Below, in pieces: positions 1 through 9,780 of a DNA stretch of 64,000 bases (position 1 is its first letter; each line of letters begins with the position of its first letter). The stretch comes from Tricholoma matsutake (taxonomy: Eukaryota > Basidiomycota > Agaricomycetes > Agaricales > Tricholomataceae). The position numbers and the translations under genes were made by a program. The notes under the pieces are model-generated. The model was given only the letters and a program-made list of their open reading frames with translations. It was not told the origin of the DNA and ran no database searches. The stretch spans positions 10,540,001 through 10,604,000 of the forward strand of contig AP026547.1 in the NCBI GenBank assembly GCA_026075535.2. The letters run 5' to 3'.

Positions 1-814
1 ATGACTTTCCAGATTTACTACTTCCATACATCAACTTTGACTCTGCCTGTTCCTGCTGATATTGCTGGTCAAGGTGCATTGCCCAATTATACCACTCGTC
101 CAACTTCTCTGGCATAGAAGGTAGTCGGTAGATAGACTTGAATAAAGAGGGATTTAATCCTGCTTTCAAAAACTCTACCAACGCGGCTTCTCCCATGTCC
201 GTTTGCGAAGCTTCTGCTTTGAACTGCAAAATAAATTCATCCGCCATTAGGGAACTTTGGCACATGGTTTTTAATTTAGCATTGGCTGTCGCCTTTGGAT
301 TAGGGTCTCCAAACTGTGCCTCCAATCTCTCCAGAAATTCCTTGAAGGTTGCAAATGGTTTATTTCCTGTGGCAATTTGATTAATAGCCTCGTATCTCCA
401 GAACTGTGCTTTCCCCCCCTGAATGTATGAGAGAGCAAACATAATCCTAGACTCGGCTGTACAAAACTCTGGCTTCCTCCCATGGATGTACAATACTATA
501 GAGCTGATGAAGGATTTTGTATTCTCCATGGTACCATCAAAGATTTGCGGGGGCATGTATTTAGGTAAGTGCACTTTTCCATTTCCAGATTTCTCCACTG
601 TCTCATCCTCCTGCAATATCCACTCCACCATCTCCTCCATCTCATCATCTCTTTCTCCTATCATCTCTGGCTGTACTTCTGCTTGTCTGGGCTGTGATGC
701 TGCCAATACTGACACTAATTGTGACATTTGTGCTGTGAGCACATCAATTTTTGCCTCTAGTGCTGGTATGGGAACAGGATTAGGACTGGGATTAGAAGTT
801 GAAGGTTCAGACAT
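1..814 (-). CDS. Gag of Ty3/gypsy element F, partial at window edge
   Basis: An open minus-strand frame runs without a stop from ATG at 812-814 to base 1 (271 codons) and continues outside the window. The N-terminus is Ser/Pro-rich, followed by an acidic stretch. The region from about aa 98 reads LPKYMPPQIFDGT, then IMFALSYIQGGKAQFW, FKEFLERLEAQFGDPN and DEWYNWAMHLDQQY. This is the order and spacing of the retrotransposon Gag (capsid) domain of fungal Ty3/gypsy elements. The frame has no stop or frameshift, unlike nearly every other retroelement gene in the window, so F may be a young insertion. The zinc knuckle and pol would lie to the left, outside. Family call is secure; activity cannot be judged. 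Confidence 0.85.
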   Translation of the reverse strand, partial: MSEPSTSNPSPNPVPIPALEAKIDVLTAQMSQLVSVLAASQPRQAEVQPEMIGERDDEMEEMVEWILQEDETVEKSGNGKVHLPKYMPPQIFDGTMENTKSFISSIVLYIHGRKPEFCTAESRIMFALSYIQGGKAQFWRYEAINQIATGNKPFATFKEFLERLEAQFGDPNPKATANAKLKTMCQSSLMADEFILQFKAEASQTDMGEAALVEFLKAGLNPSLFKSIYRLPSMPEKLDEWYNWAMHLDQQYQQEQAESKLMYGSSKSGKS

Positions 815-951
815 AATTGTAGAATCTGTGATGAATCACTTCTTCGACAAATTCAAAATTTTTTCTTCGAGACCTCTCCAAACGTTTATGGGTCACGTGA
901 TAAGGTTCATCGAGGTTCGTCAATGGTTCGTCGTTTGTCGGGCGCCTATTT
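815..951 (-). other. Leader of element F with PBS-like site
   Basis: This is the untranslated leader between the proposed LTR and the gag ATG. On the minus strand it begins with AAATAGGCGCCCGAC, compatible with a primer-binding site a few bases after the LTR. The minus-strand reading frame spanning 807-1037 crosses the LTR boundary and is not a separate gene. Confidence 0.4.
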
Positions 952-1626
952 TGACACTTCGGATCAATAACCCTTCCAACAGTGCCTGATCTCGGAGATA
1001 TTACTGAATTCGGCTTGTAACTAAAATAGTCGTCCAAATAGAGTAATGTAAATCATAACTAAACCAGATCCAATCGGTTGTCTGGTTGTAGCTATCCTAA
1101 TGATGAGCGCTGCATCTCGATCACTGGCAGTCACAATGTAAGGCGAGGACTGGCATCGGCTTACAAAAGAAAAGGTAGATTATGTATATACAAGTACTTC
1201 CGGCTCATGCCGAAAGGATGAGTAATCGGATGTGGCACAGTGAAACAATGATGTATGCACAAGTAAGAGAAGGCGCACTGATATGGGTAGCTGTGTTCTT
1301 CTGTTAGGGTGACATCCACTATCTGCTAGCTAAGACCATGCAGGTTCTCTCTACAAGAAGGAGGCGGGATCCGCGCTTGTGATGGGGGAATTGATGGTTT
1401 TGATGTGAGGGGTTATTAATAGGTGAGTTTGTTGAGATAGGCCTTTCACACCGAAAATGTAGGTGGAATACCTAAGAGAACACAACTAGGGTCCCTTAGG
1501 CATATATTTAGGGTTTATATACTATGTTACACATATTGTACATTGTTGTTACCGATGCACTCGTACATGCGTGTACATTTTGATTTGTGCGAAATAAAAT
1601 TCTCATGCTATCAAAGTGTAGTGTCA
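952..1626 (-). repeat. Probable 5' LTR of element F
   Basis: The stretch has perfect 7-bp inverted ends (TGACACT at 952, AGTGTCA at 1620-1626). It sits 138 bp upstream of the F gag ATG and contains a TATATAAA box on the minus strand near 1513-1523. Between LTR and gag, a GGCGCCCGAC sequence (minus strand, 937-946) sits where a primer-binding site is expected. The partner LTR is outside the window, so the ends are inferred from the inverted termini only. An alternative outer end is TCGACA at 1653. Confidence 0.55.
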
Positions 1627-1675
1627 TTTGGCGTCATGTAGTGTAATTCGACATAATAAATAAAATGAAATTTTA
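1627..1675. other. Junction between element F and retroelement R
   Basis: AT-rich junction. To the right, R pol can be followed on the minus strand to about 1676 (AGHILLGNHPIT, apparently a mutated AGRI-x-NSPIAS-type RT start) and then becomes non-coding. F therefore appears to be inserted in the RT region of R, but the left flank of F is outside the window and no target duplication can be tested. Confidence 0.4.
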
Positions 1676-2380
1676 TTAGGTAATGGGGTGGTTTCCTAAC
1701 AGAATGTGGCCAGCCTTGAGGTGGTCATCCAGCAGTCTCTTCCAAGGTTCTTGGTATTTCTTGGGAGCTGCATATCTTTTGCCATTGTTGACCTTGGTGG
1801 GGTCTTTGAGTCGGATGCGGTGGAACATGTGGCCAGGAATATCTTCGGTGCTATCAGGGAGATGAAGTGGGAAGTGGTCAGTGAATTTGAGTTTCATTTT
1901 CACATCTTTCTCTTTGAGGAGTTTTTGGAATGCTAGGCCTTCAATGTGGTCTCGCATGGTGGCCATGATGGGTCTGGGGAGAAGGCATCCAGAAACTGCT
2001 GGTGCTCCAGAGTTTTCCAGTGTAGGTGGTTTGGAGTCCGAATTTTCTTCAATGTTGGTGGAGGTGTAACCCATTGTTTGCCCCAGGGCTGGGGTGTTCA
2101 AGAGGGTGGATTTAAGGAGGTCAAAACCAGAGCATTTGTCAATGGCAGTTTGCTCATGGGTATCAATCACGATCTGTTCTGATGAAAGAAATAGCATTTC
2201 TAATATAATGGGGAATGATAATCCCTTATTTTCTTTCATCTTGTGGACTCTCAATTTCCATATCCCCTGGTCTGATTGCAGCTCTCATTTGACATACTCC
2301 TCACAGTTGATTTTCTGCTGGGTCAATGATGACATGTTATTTTCCTTTTTAGGGAGAGGATAACATTGGAGGCCGAGATG
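1676..2380 (-). pseudogene. Retroelement R, piece 3: protease C-terminus to start of RT
   Basis: The minus-strand frame has a single TGA at 2285-2287 (EEYVK-stop-ELQSD, probably a former CGA). It encodes the second half of a retropepsin (ILEMLFLSSEQIVIDTHEQ, where ILGLxFL is usual) and then the protease-RT linker (FPLHLPDSTEDIPGHMFHRI, RLKDPTK, YAAPKKYQEPWK). Its right edge is the left end of K1, and the N-terminal half of the same protease is found at 10547-10905. Aligning the CAT codon at 2380 with the one at 10554 keeps the reading frame. This is a fragment of an old insertion rather than an independent gene. Confidence 0.85.
2373..2380. repeat. K1 target-site duplication, left copy
   Basis: CCGAGATG here and GCAAGATG at 10547-10554 flank K1. 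The CATCT codons of the protease are present in both copies. Confidence 0.55.
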
Positions 2381-2715
2381 TGAGTACTTTACACTCCCCC
2401 ACCTATTCCGGTTGGATTCCGGTTCATCCAGCTGGAATTTCCGGAATTTCTGGAATCCGGTGGAATTTTTTTTGTATGTAGTTTTCCCTATGCAGCACAA
2501 TTCCAGTCAGAATAAGGATCCAATTTACAGCCGGAATCCCCGGAATCTGACTGGACTCATCACAACCGGAATAACTGGAATAACTGGACTAACCAGAATA
2601 ACTGGAATGCACGTGCTTTCCCAAATAAAAGTTTGACACACATCAAGAATTGAACACTCAACCTTGGGTCTGCATACATAACAGCACACTTAACCACTGA
2701 GCTACCAAGCAATTA
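2381..2715 (-). repeat. K1 left arm with tRNA-like module
   Basis: Read on the minus strand, this arm starts with a tRNA-like segment: A-box-like TAGCTCAGTGG near 2694-2704 and B-box-like GTGTTCAATTC near 2648-2658. Then comes a core of short repeats built on CCGGAATAACTGGA, and a tail AATAGGTGGGGGAGTGTAAAG. On its own it would pass for a tRNA-derived SINE. Its position as one end of an element flanked by target duplications shows it is a terminal arm. Whether the A/B boxes recruit Pol III is unknown. Confidence 0.65.
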
Positions 2716-2974
2716 TTCTTGGGCATATATTTAATACTTTTATCACCCAACCAAGGTACATAGTTAATCACAGCCATTAACGGAATAATTAATAAGTATG
2801 CATACGCATGACATGTGACACGTGACTACCAGCTCACAACCACCACTGTCGCCAATGCCGCCTCCTCCTCCTCTCCACTCTACCACCACCACTGTGTGTG
2901 CACCCACCACCATCATTCCCATGCCCAATGCCACCATCACCACCACCTTCAAACGAGCCGACTGGATGGAACGT
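2716..2974 (+). other. K1 interior, CA-rich stretch without a gene
   Basis: The first part (ACTTTTATCACCCAACCAAGG) matches the same position in K2 (4590-4620), so the subterminal region is shared between the two elements. The rest is low-complexity CCACCA/CATCAC sequence. No reading frame of interest. Confidence 0.5.
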
Positions 2975-3537
2975 GGGCCCAAATGACGCATATCACATCG
3001 TTTGGGGCCTAAGTATGTTTTTTTTTCATTTGCTTCTTGTTTTTTCATACTAACTAACTTGTTTCGTTTGTTTTATAGGTTCTACTCGACTACCAGACAT
3101 AACATGGGCCCAAACGACGTGATTGGACAGAACACAGGCCCAAACAATGCAGATCACGTTGTTTGGGCCCTAAGTAAGGTTTTTTTCGTTTGCTTTTTGT
3201 TTTTATGAACTAACTAACCTTTTTTTTAGCTTTCTAGGTTATAATCTACTGGCAATGATGCCACCACTCGCAAACGAGCCAACGCGGGCCCAAACGACGC
3301 AGATCACGTCGTTTGGGCCCTACGTAAGTTTTCTTCATTTGGTTTTTGTTTTAATAAACTAACTAACTCATTGTTTTAGTTTTCTAGGTTATAATCTACT
3401 AGTAACGACACCACCACCCACAAACGAGCCAACACGGGCCCAAATGACACAGATTGTGTCATTTGGGCCCTATGTGAGTTTTTTTCATTTGCTTTTTGTT
3501 TTCATAAACTAACTAATTGTAATTTATTTCTTTTTAG
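2975..3537 (+). repeat. Four tandem hairpin-plus-intron units
   Basis: Hairpins of the type GGGCCCAAACGACG-loop-CGTCGTTTGGGCCC lie at 2975-3009, 3137-3170, 3286-3320 and 3436-3470. Each is followed within a few bases by a 5' splice-site-like GTATGT, GTAAGG, GTAAGT or GTGAGT. A CTAACTAAC branch-like motif comes next, and a TAG acceptor 64-66 nt after the donor (3013-3078, 3174-3237, 3324-3387, 3474-3537). The last three units repeat every 150 bp. Exon-like parts of 86 nt are not a multiple of three, so a coding role is unlikely. Similar units occur in K3 and K4. Confidence 0.75.
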
Positions 3538-3819
3538 GTTGTATACTACTGGGGACGACCTGCCACAACAAAAAACGCGCAACCCATGCCCACACCCACC
3601 CAATCCCCTCCTCCCCATTCAAATGGGATGTGAGGCTGTCGACATGGGCTAGGAGGGTGCAGAGGGATGCCAGGAGACCCCGGAAGGGGGGTACCTGCCT
3701 AGTAAGCACCCACCAACCTCTGTACTTGTGCCATGTCGCACTGATGCACCCAAACCCCCCCCCCCAAAAAAAAAAGAAAAAAACAGAAATCCAGACAGGA
3801 GACGACAGCGACAAACGAC

Positions 3820-4135
3820 GACAAGCCACCCACCCCCAGCCTCACGAGCAAATGCTCATGGGGTAGATCGTGGGTGGAATGATGCCCAGGTGCAGGGACA
3901 GGAGACGACAATGGCACACCACCCACCCCCAGCCTCACGAGCAACTGCTCATGGGGTGGATCGTGGGTGGAACAACAACAACGACAAGCCACCCACCCCC
4001 AGCCTCATGAGCAACTGCTCATGGGGTGGAACATGGGTGGAATGGCACCCAGGTGCAGGGATAGGAGATGACAACGCACCACCTGCCCCCAGCCTCACAA
4101 GCAACTGCTCGTGGGGTGGATTGTGGGTGGAAGGA
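3820..4135 (+). repeat. Tandem cruciform-type repeats
   Basis: About four copies (spacing 70-90 bp) of a segment starting CCACCCACCCCCAGCC, passing through the palindrome GAGCAACTGCTC and ending GTGGGTGG. The whole unit can fold on itself (CCACCCAC pairs with GTGGGTGG). One related unit is present in K4 near 19188-19230 and inverted ones in K3 near 38680-38790. Open frames across this region follow the repeat and have no family resemblance. Confidence 0.6.
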
Positions 4136-4230
4136 CAGACAACAGTGGGGTTGCGTCCCCTGCACTTTGTGTGGGGAGGGATTGTTTTTGTATTTTTAAT
4201 TCTTTATTAGTATTGTGCTCCCCCTCCCCC

Positions 4231-4238
4231 GTTTTGCA
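4231..4238. repeat. K2 target-site duplication, left copy
   Basis: GTTTTGCA here is repeated exactly at 9950-9957. With K2 removed, the site reads CCCTCCCCC-GTTTTGCAT-GGGGGAGGG: the target is the loop of a perfect 9-bp hairpin in K1. Confidence 0.85.
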
Positions 4239-4572
4239 AGTACTTTACACTCCCCCACCTATTCCGGTTAAATTCCAGTTTGTCCAACCAGAATTTCTGG
4301 AATTTTTTTTGTATGTAGTTTTCCCTATGCAGCATAATTCTGGTCGGAATAAAGATCCAATTTACACCTGGAATCCCCGGAATCTGACCGGACTCATTAC
4401 AACTGGATTCACCGGAGTCACCCAGATGCATGACCAACTGCACAACCGGACAAACCGGACAGCACATGCTTTACCAAATAAAAGTTTCACATCCAACAAG
4501 AATCGAACACTCGACCATGGGTTGAACCATAAATAGAACAGCACACTTAACCACTTAGCTACCAAGTCGTTC
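4239..4572 (-). repeat. K2 left arm with tRNA-like module
   Basis: On the minus strand: A-box-like TAGCTAAGTGG near 4554-4564, then a near-perfect B box GTTCGATTC near 4500-4508, then a CCGGA-repeat core and the tail GGGGGAGTGTAAAGTACT. Layout and spacing match the K1 left arm. The tRNA-like segment is not a full tRNA: no acceptor stem or anticodon arm can be drawn with confidence. Confidence 0.65.
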
Positions 4573-4950
4573 TCTTTACCCAACATTTGACACTTTTATT
4601 ACCCAATTAAGGTGCATGGTAACAAATCATCATCAGTAATAGTGCATCACAGCTGTGTGATGTGTCATCACAAGCGCTCTCACACACAACCACACCACAG
4701 TAACCCAACCACCGACACATCACAACCCCATCCACCAACCACCCCCATCAAAAACCATGCCAACCACCCATGCCAACAAATGCAACAAGGGATCCAGCCC
4801 ATCTCCATCGAAATCCCCACCCAAATTGGGATTGCAAACCCGCAAATGTGCCATATCAGCACTCGAAAAGGACAGCTCAAAGAAAGTGAAGTGAGATGAG
4901 GAGAAGGAAGAAGAGGAATGGTCTGGGAAGGGGAAAGGTAGCAAAAGGTA
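4573..4950 (+). other. K2 5' region before the exon-intron units
   Basis: The ACTTTTATTACCCAATTAAGG segment is shared with K1. CA-rich sequence follows, then a purine-rich stretch (GAGGAGAAGGAAGAAGAGG, 4896-4914). This could be the first exon of a K2 gene, because a clear donor (GTAAGT) and a well-formed intron follow, but no start codon can be chosen. Confidence 0.35.
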
Positions 4951-5220
4951 AGTAACCCAGCTCTTCTATCCAGCCATTATGGTACTAACATTCTGTTCCT
5001 TTTTACAGGACCTCGAAAAAAGGCTCGAAAGGACAGGGTGCGGTTTTGGCTGCCCCTTAAAGGTATGTTTCTTTTTTATCATCATTATGGTATACTGACA
5101 TGCTATTCCTTTTACAGGACCTCGAAAAGAGGCTCGAAAGGACAGGGTGCAGCTTCGGCTGCCCCTTTAAGGTATGTTTCTTCTTTATTAATATCTTTTC
5201 TCATTCTTTTTTTCTTTCAT
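4951..5220 (+). repeat. Tandemly duplicated small exon and intron of K2
   Basis: A 54-nt exon-like unit (encoding GPRKKARKDRVRFWLPLK, then GPRKEARKDRVQLRLPL) occurs twice. Each copy is framed by intron-like sequences that start GTAAGT or GTATGT and end TTTTACAG or TTTCATAG, with TACTAAC or ACTGAC branch-like motifs. The second exon contains GCAGC-TTCG-GCTGC, a hairpin with a UUCG loop, just before its donor. This is the coding-element counterpart of the hairpin-plus-intron arrays in K1, K3 and K4. Exact splice boundaries and phase are uncertain; the second exon runs into a TAA. Confidence 0.55.
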
Positions 5221-5868
5221 AGAGCCGAACTCGCTCTCGAAGTGAGCAGAGTTTCTGTTGCCCCCCCCAAATGTGCTCGAGTGGCCAAGGCGAGTTTCCT
5301 GCCTCCTCCTCCTGGTCAGGGTGACGCTGGTTGACCCCGAGCCCTGCAGGCCCCATCCAGTGACAGCAAAGAGGAGACCAGCAACAAATCCAGCAACAAG
5401 AACGGCACTGATGACAGCTCGAGCCATGGGGAGCCTGCAGCTGACAATGACAATGACAGGGAGGCCAACAACAAGGACAACAGCAAGGCTGACGATGGTA
5501 ACAATGGCAAGCCCGCCAATGACACCAACGATGACACCAACACCGACACTGACAACAGGAAGCACCAGGACAACAACAACGACAATGGCAATGGGGAGCA
5601 CCAGGACAACAACAATGAGGAGGCCCAGGATGACAATGTGAACACCAATGACAATGCCAGCCATGGGGAGGGCCGGGGCGATGACCACAATGGAGGCCCC
5701 AAACCCTGTGATGACACCACCAACGACAACACCAATGATGGGTCGACACCACCAACACCAGCAGCAGGAAGGCCACGGATGACAATGCTGGCACCAACAC
5801 CAACGACAGGGGTACTAAAACCACTAGCAAGCCCCCATTTTCTTTTTCTTTTACTGGTTACATCCTGA
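5221..5868 (+). pseudogene. Asp/Asn-rich low-complexity coding remnant in K2
   Basis: One forward frame stays open from 5221 to 5868 except for a TGA at 5332-5334 (GDAG-stop-PRALQ, compatible with a former CGA). It begins AELALEVSRVSVAPPKC and becomes an irregular Asp/Asn/Gly-rich repeat (DDNGNGEHQDNNNEE type). No family is recognised. The upstream intron ends TTTCATAG at 5220, so it is likely a later exon of the gene that starts with the small duplicated exons. It may be the N-terminal part of ORF1 or a separate protein. Reverse-strand frames over the same bases are shadows. Confidence 0.4.
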
Positions 5869-6149
5869 CCATCCCCTGTCTCTGTAGTAGCCCTTAGGTC
5901 CAAAGGTATTTTAATTTGTTGTAGTTGTAATTTAAAATCTAGAATTAGTATTAGATCATTTACTGGGTGGCTCCTCGACGGGTGACACAGGTAATGAAAA
6001 AATAATATTACTTGGTCTTTTTAATATATCATCGTAGTTGTTCCTGGTGCAACATCCATGGTCTGAGCCAAAGGGTTTCAAGATCCAGGTAGGAGGTCTT
6101 TACTTTTGCTTTTGCTTTTTAGCATTGTAAAACATCCATAGATGTTCAG

Positions 6150-7361
6150 ATGACTAGTCCATCATCCAGCCCACCACCTGCTCTCCATGGATCATCCCAC
6201 ACTACTGGTGGACATATGCGTGGACATGCCACTGGGAATGTCTTCAATTTTGCTGATGCAGGTGATGATGACAATCTCGAGACTCCAGTTTTGAGGACGG
6301 GCAGAGTACATATTTATAACTCACTACTTGATTCTATCGAAGTCAAGCCATTCCAGATTCTCAAAGTCGATGTTCAGTTTTCTATGGCACCCATCCTCAA
6401 ATCTATTGCTGCAAAGTGGTCTCCAATTGAAAGTATGGAGCCTTCATGCATACCTATCATTGTTTATAATAATCCCATGATAGAAACCAACCCTCAAATA
6501 TCTGTTTATGAACAAGGAGAGTGGACTGACAAAGGCCGATATGAGGCTGCAGTATCATTTGATGAAGACATTGAATGGATTAAGAGAAAGAAAGACTATA
6601 TTCTGCCAGTCTGTTATGTGAGACACTTTTACAGTCTCCATCAAGATTACTTGATGTTTATTTCACATAAGGAACAACAACCCACATTCCTTCCTGCAAT
6701 ATCTGTCTTGACTCTGGTTGGTTCTAATAGTACTGCCCCACCTGAGACTTGCATGTCTACACCTCTTTCTGTCACTGGCTCTCCATTCAAAGACAAGATG
6801 GTTGCTTCTCTCAGTATTCCGGTTGAGTTAACTGATCACAAGGATGTAAATTTGGGTTATACATGGCAGAAGTACAAGGCATGGTTGGTGGATGTCAAGA
6901 ACTGCAATATGTTATGGGAGACTGGAAAGTTGAAAGAAGTTTTTGATCGGAAGCCAACACATGCAGATATCATCAGCATTTTCAAGGGAAAATCACAGTG
7001 GCACTTGATGTATAGCAAGGCTTTTCCAAAGCTTTCTGGTTATCCTACGATGGTGTCTTGGCTTGAGGACAGTGACAACAAGCTCTCGGATATTGAGTTG
7101 TGGGGAATATTGAAACCTGCATATGCATTTTCTGATCTTCTGGAATGGCTGGCAAATGGGGGAGAGGGTTTGACAAAGGCAGAGACAGAGGCAGGATCTG
7201 ACATGGGAGAAACTCAGAAAGGAAAAGGAAAAGGAAAAGGAAAAGGAAAAGGAAAAGGAAAAGGAAAAGGAAAAGGAAAAGGAAAAGGAAAAGGAGAAAG
7301 AGAAAGAGAAGGGAAAAGGCAAAGCAAAAGAAGTAACTGGCAGAAAAAAGCAGAAGTCTAA
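6150..7361 (+). CDS. K2 ORF1, uncharacterised 403-aa protein with Gly-Lys tail
   Basis: Uninterrupted ORF from ATG 6150 to TAA 7361, and the only intact K2 gene. A Ser/Pro-rich start is followed by a likely globular region (about aa 45-340) with aromatic-rich segments such as VYEQGEWTDKGRYEAAV, LPVCYVRHFYSLHQDYL and LGYTWQKYKAWLVD. The last 50 residues are a (Gly-Lys)n run, then Arg/Glu/Lys, a basic tail suited to nucleic-acid or nuclear contact. No catalytic motif is visible and I do not recognise a family. Possible upstream introns (GTAATG...CGTAG, 5992-6039; GTAGGA...CATAG, 6090-6142) suggest the true N-terminus lies upstream. It sits 87 bp before ORF2 in the same orientation inside K2, so an accessory role in transposition is the simplest inference. 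Confidence 0.6.
   Translation: MTSPSSSPPPALHGSSHTTGGHMRGHATGNVFNFADAGDDDNLETPVLRTGRVHIYNSLLDSIEVKPFQILKVDVQFSMAPILKSIAAKWSPIESMEPSCIPIIVYNNPMIETNPQISVYEQGEWTDKGRYEAAVSFDEDIEWIKRKKDYILPVCYVRHFYSLHQDYLMFISHKEQQPTFLPAISVLTLVGSNSTAPPETCMSTPLSVTGSPFKDKMVASLSIPVELTDHKDVNLGYTWQKYKAWLVDVKNCNMLWETGKLKEVFDRKPTHADIISIFKGKSQWHLMYSKAFPKLSGYPTMVSWLEDSDNKLSDIELWGILKPAYAFSDLLEWLANGGEGLTKAETEAGSDMGETQKGKGKGKGKGKGKGKGKGKGKGKGKGEREREGKRQSKRSNWQKKAEV
7219..7296 (+). repeat. Hexanucleotide repeat encoding poly(Gly-Lys)
   Basis: About 13 copies of GGAAAA in ORF1, in frame as Gly-Lys. Because six is a multiple of three, copy-number change alters tail length without a frameshift. Confidence 0.9.
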
Positions 7362-7447
7362 GGCTGTGTAAGTAGATACAATGGACCAATCCAATCATGT
7401 TATAGTTCTAAGTCCCCTCTTTTAGGTACCCCAATTGCCCAAATGCA

Positions 7448-9713
7448 ATGCTCTGGCTGTTTTCAAGTCTTTGCTGTCTACCTTTGCCATTGTGGATTTT
7501 GCTGGGTCTTAGTTTTTTGCCCACAGCTGCTGCATTGTCAGAATTCAGCCCATTTCCAGAATTGACTTTCCTTTCATTCAGTCAATTCATCCAGAAAAAC
7601 TTCCCAGATGACATCTCACTCTCAACAGTTTTATTACTGTTGTTTACAATGACTGAAAATCCCGATCTTCTCAGTTTACATGCAAGACAACAGTATTCGC
7701 TTGCAAAAGGAGAAAACATATCTACCATCAATAGTTGGATCAAAAGCTTGTCACGGGCAGTACATGCAAAAGTGAACAACAGTGCATCCCTATTGCATGA
7801 ATCTGACCAGTATGAAGGCATTTCTGAAAACCACATTGTCAGCAACATTGCAACCAAACTTGATGAATTGGCATGGCACTTGGGCCTCATCAAATACAAC
7901 TAAAAGGGCCATCTAAAGACTGCTCTCAAGCCAATATCATATACAGCAATTGAAGCTGTGCATATCATTTGTCCTCAATCATATCAATGTGTCACAAGCA
8001 GATGTGGATTTCAGTCTCTGGTTCAGACAACCAAACAAAGAGACATTCCCCTGGTAACACTTGTGAAGAATAATACCATTCACAAGGATGTTCCAGTTCT
8101 TACTGGAAGATGCCCCAATTGCATGACATCATATAGTGCCGATCATGAGCACACTCCAGAAATCAATGAAGAGAACCAGTTCACCAGCTTGTATTTGAAT
8201 TCTGCCAAATTCCTCAAAGTTGGTCAAAGTGTATGGGTTGATTGGGTTTTCTCAAATGCTGTTGTGAATGCCATGTACAGCTTTCATGCTTCAGCCTCAT
8301 CATACATGGAATTCTGGAACAATTCTTTTGGAAAAACACTGCAACATGGGTTTCATTGGTTGTCACACCGTCAAATATGGCAGGCCTTTGTTCAAGAGTC
8401 CATCTGCACCATTGCTGCTTCTGCTGATACAGAGCTGTCAGTTCGGGATAATCTTGCAATTGGTGAAATTACAAAAGAAGCTTTCTCAATATGGAGTTAT
8501 CAGAGCTGCAGATCAACATGCTTGTTCAGAATGCACTCATGACTACATTGCAACAATTGCTGATACTGCTCCAACTGCTCTTTCTGCTGCTGTGGTTGGA
8601 GTTGATGAGGTTGAACAATCCTCTCCACAACCTGCCAATTCCAGTTCTTCATCATCTTCTGGTTCAACATCTGCATCCACCTCTGAAGATGGCATGGACA
8701 TTGACAAAACACCAGTAAAGATGGTCGTTGTTGATGGAACATGCTTTGGGCCAAAGCACTGTGCTTATGAAAACTGTGCAGATGATCTCATAAACTATCG
8801 TGGTGCTGTCTTTTGTGCAATACATGAACAAGCCCATGGTGCAAAATGCCGTGTTCACAACTGTGACAATGAAAAAATCAGAGCAACACAAGCATGTCAA
8901 CAGCATCAGCCACAATGGAAGAAATACATTGCTCAACACAAAAGACAATCTGCACCTGGTTTCCAAAGAATTACACAAAGGCCAGCTGAAAACCTGCCAT
9001 GGATTTCAAGAAATGAGCAAACAGAACAACCACATGATGAACCAATGGAGGAAACAGAGCACAAAAATTATTTCAGTGCTCCTAGCTTTTACTGTGTTGA
9101 AACAATATGTGCACCATGTGGTGTTGTGGTTGCCTGGGCAAAATTTCCAAAGGCTGAATCACCAACCAATATTTTGGCATTTTTGGAGAAGGTTTTTCAT
9201 ACTGAAGAGTCCAGACCAGATTACATTTGCATTGATAAAGCATGTCTGGTACTTTGAACTGCACTCAGGAATGGATCATGGGAAAGGGCATGGGAAATGA
9301 CAACACAATTTATTGTTGATGCTTATCATTACATCAACCACCGAGATGATGATGAACTGTGCAAGAAATGGTGTAATCCTGCACCAGCAGATGGCTCTGC
9401 ACCTAATCTGGTTGTTGAAGCCAAAGATAAACAAGACAAATCTTGTTTCAGACGTGCATTCAACACACAGGCAAGCTTTGATACTTGTTTCATGTAACAA
9501 TAATACTGACTAACATGCAACAAACAGGCTTGTGAACAGTTAAATGCATGGATGGGAGGATATGAATCAATGTTGAAGAAAATGACAGCTGGTAACTTCA
9601 ACTGGTTTCTGCATAGCATGCTATTTTATCATACTAGACATGTTATTGCAAAACAAGAGGAAAAGGCAAGTAAGGCAAACAATAGTGATAGTGATAGTGA
9701 TGATCACATGTAA
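7448..9713 (+). pseudogene. K2 ORF2: CxC5/CxC6 KDZ-associated transposase-like protein, broken
   Basis: The protein starts with a hydrophobic or mispredicted segment, then a family-typical N-terminal region (FSQFIQKNFPDDISLST). The CxC5-type cluster is QCVTSRCGF with GRCPNCMTSYSADH, followed by VLTGRCP and LKVGQSVWVDW. The CxC6-type cluster is HACSECTHDY, HCAYENC, FCAIHEQAHGAKCRVHNC and ACQQH. The C-terminal region has a DDE-like arrangement: Asp in YICIDKACLVL (9234-9236), Asp in FIVDAYHYINHR (9318-9320) and Glu in NTQ-ACEQLNAW (9534-9536). The transposase reading is my inference; the Cys clusters match families named as KDZ-associated. Breaks: TAA at 7901-7903, a frameshift near 8490-8500, and TGA at 9255-9257 (LVL-stop-TALR, from CGA). 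The spliced last exon ends at TAA 9711-9713. Confidence 0.75.
9471..9527 (+). other. Intron in K2 ORF2 with GC-AG ends
   Basis: Removing 9471-9527 joins FRRAFNTQ to ACEQLNAWMGG in frame. It starts GCAAGC, has the branch-like CTGACTAAC at 9506-9514 and ends AAACAG. Either it is a GC-AG intron or its GT donor has decayed to GC. Confidence 0.75.
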
Positions 9714-9780
9714 CAATTCTGTCTATGTTCAATGTTATTTATATGGATACATTTCTAAAACCAAGTTAGTCTATTATACC

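Noticed and set aside
807..1037. 76-codon minus-strand ORF upstream of F gag
   Set aside because: Crosses the proposed LTR border and overlaps the gag start.
4495..4572. True tRNA gene on the minus strand
   Set aside because: A and B boxes are present, but no acceptor stem, anticodon arm or proper length can be drawn.
5188..5903. Long minus-strand frames rich in Val/Leu or Cys/His
   Set aside because: They are complements of the Asp/Asn-coding repeat on the plus strand and have no family resemblance.
6993..7398. Minus-strand Phe/Ser-rich ORFs
   Set aside because: Shadow of the GGAAAA repeat of ORF1.
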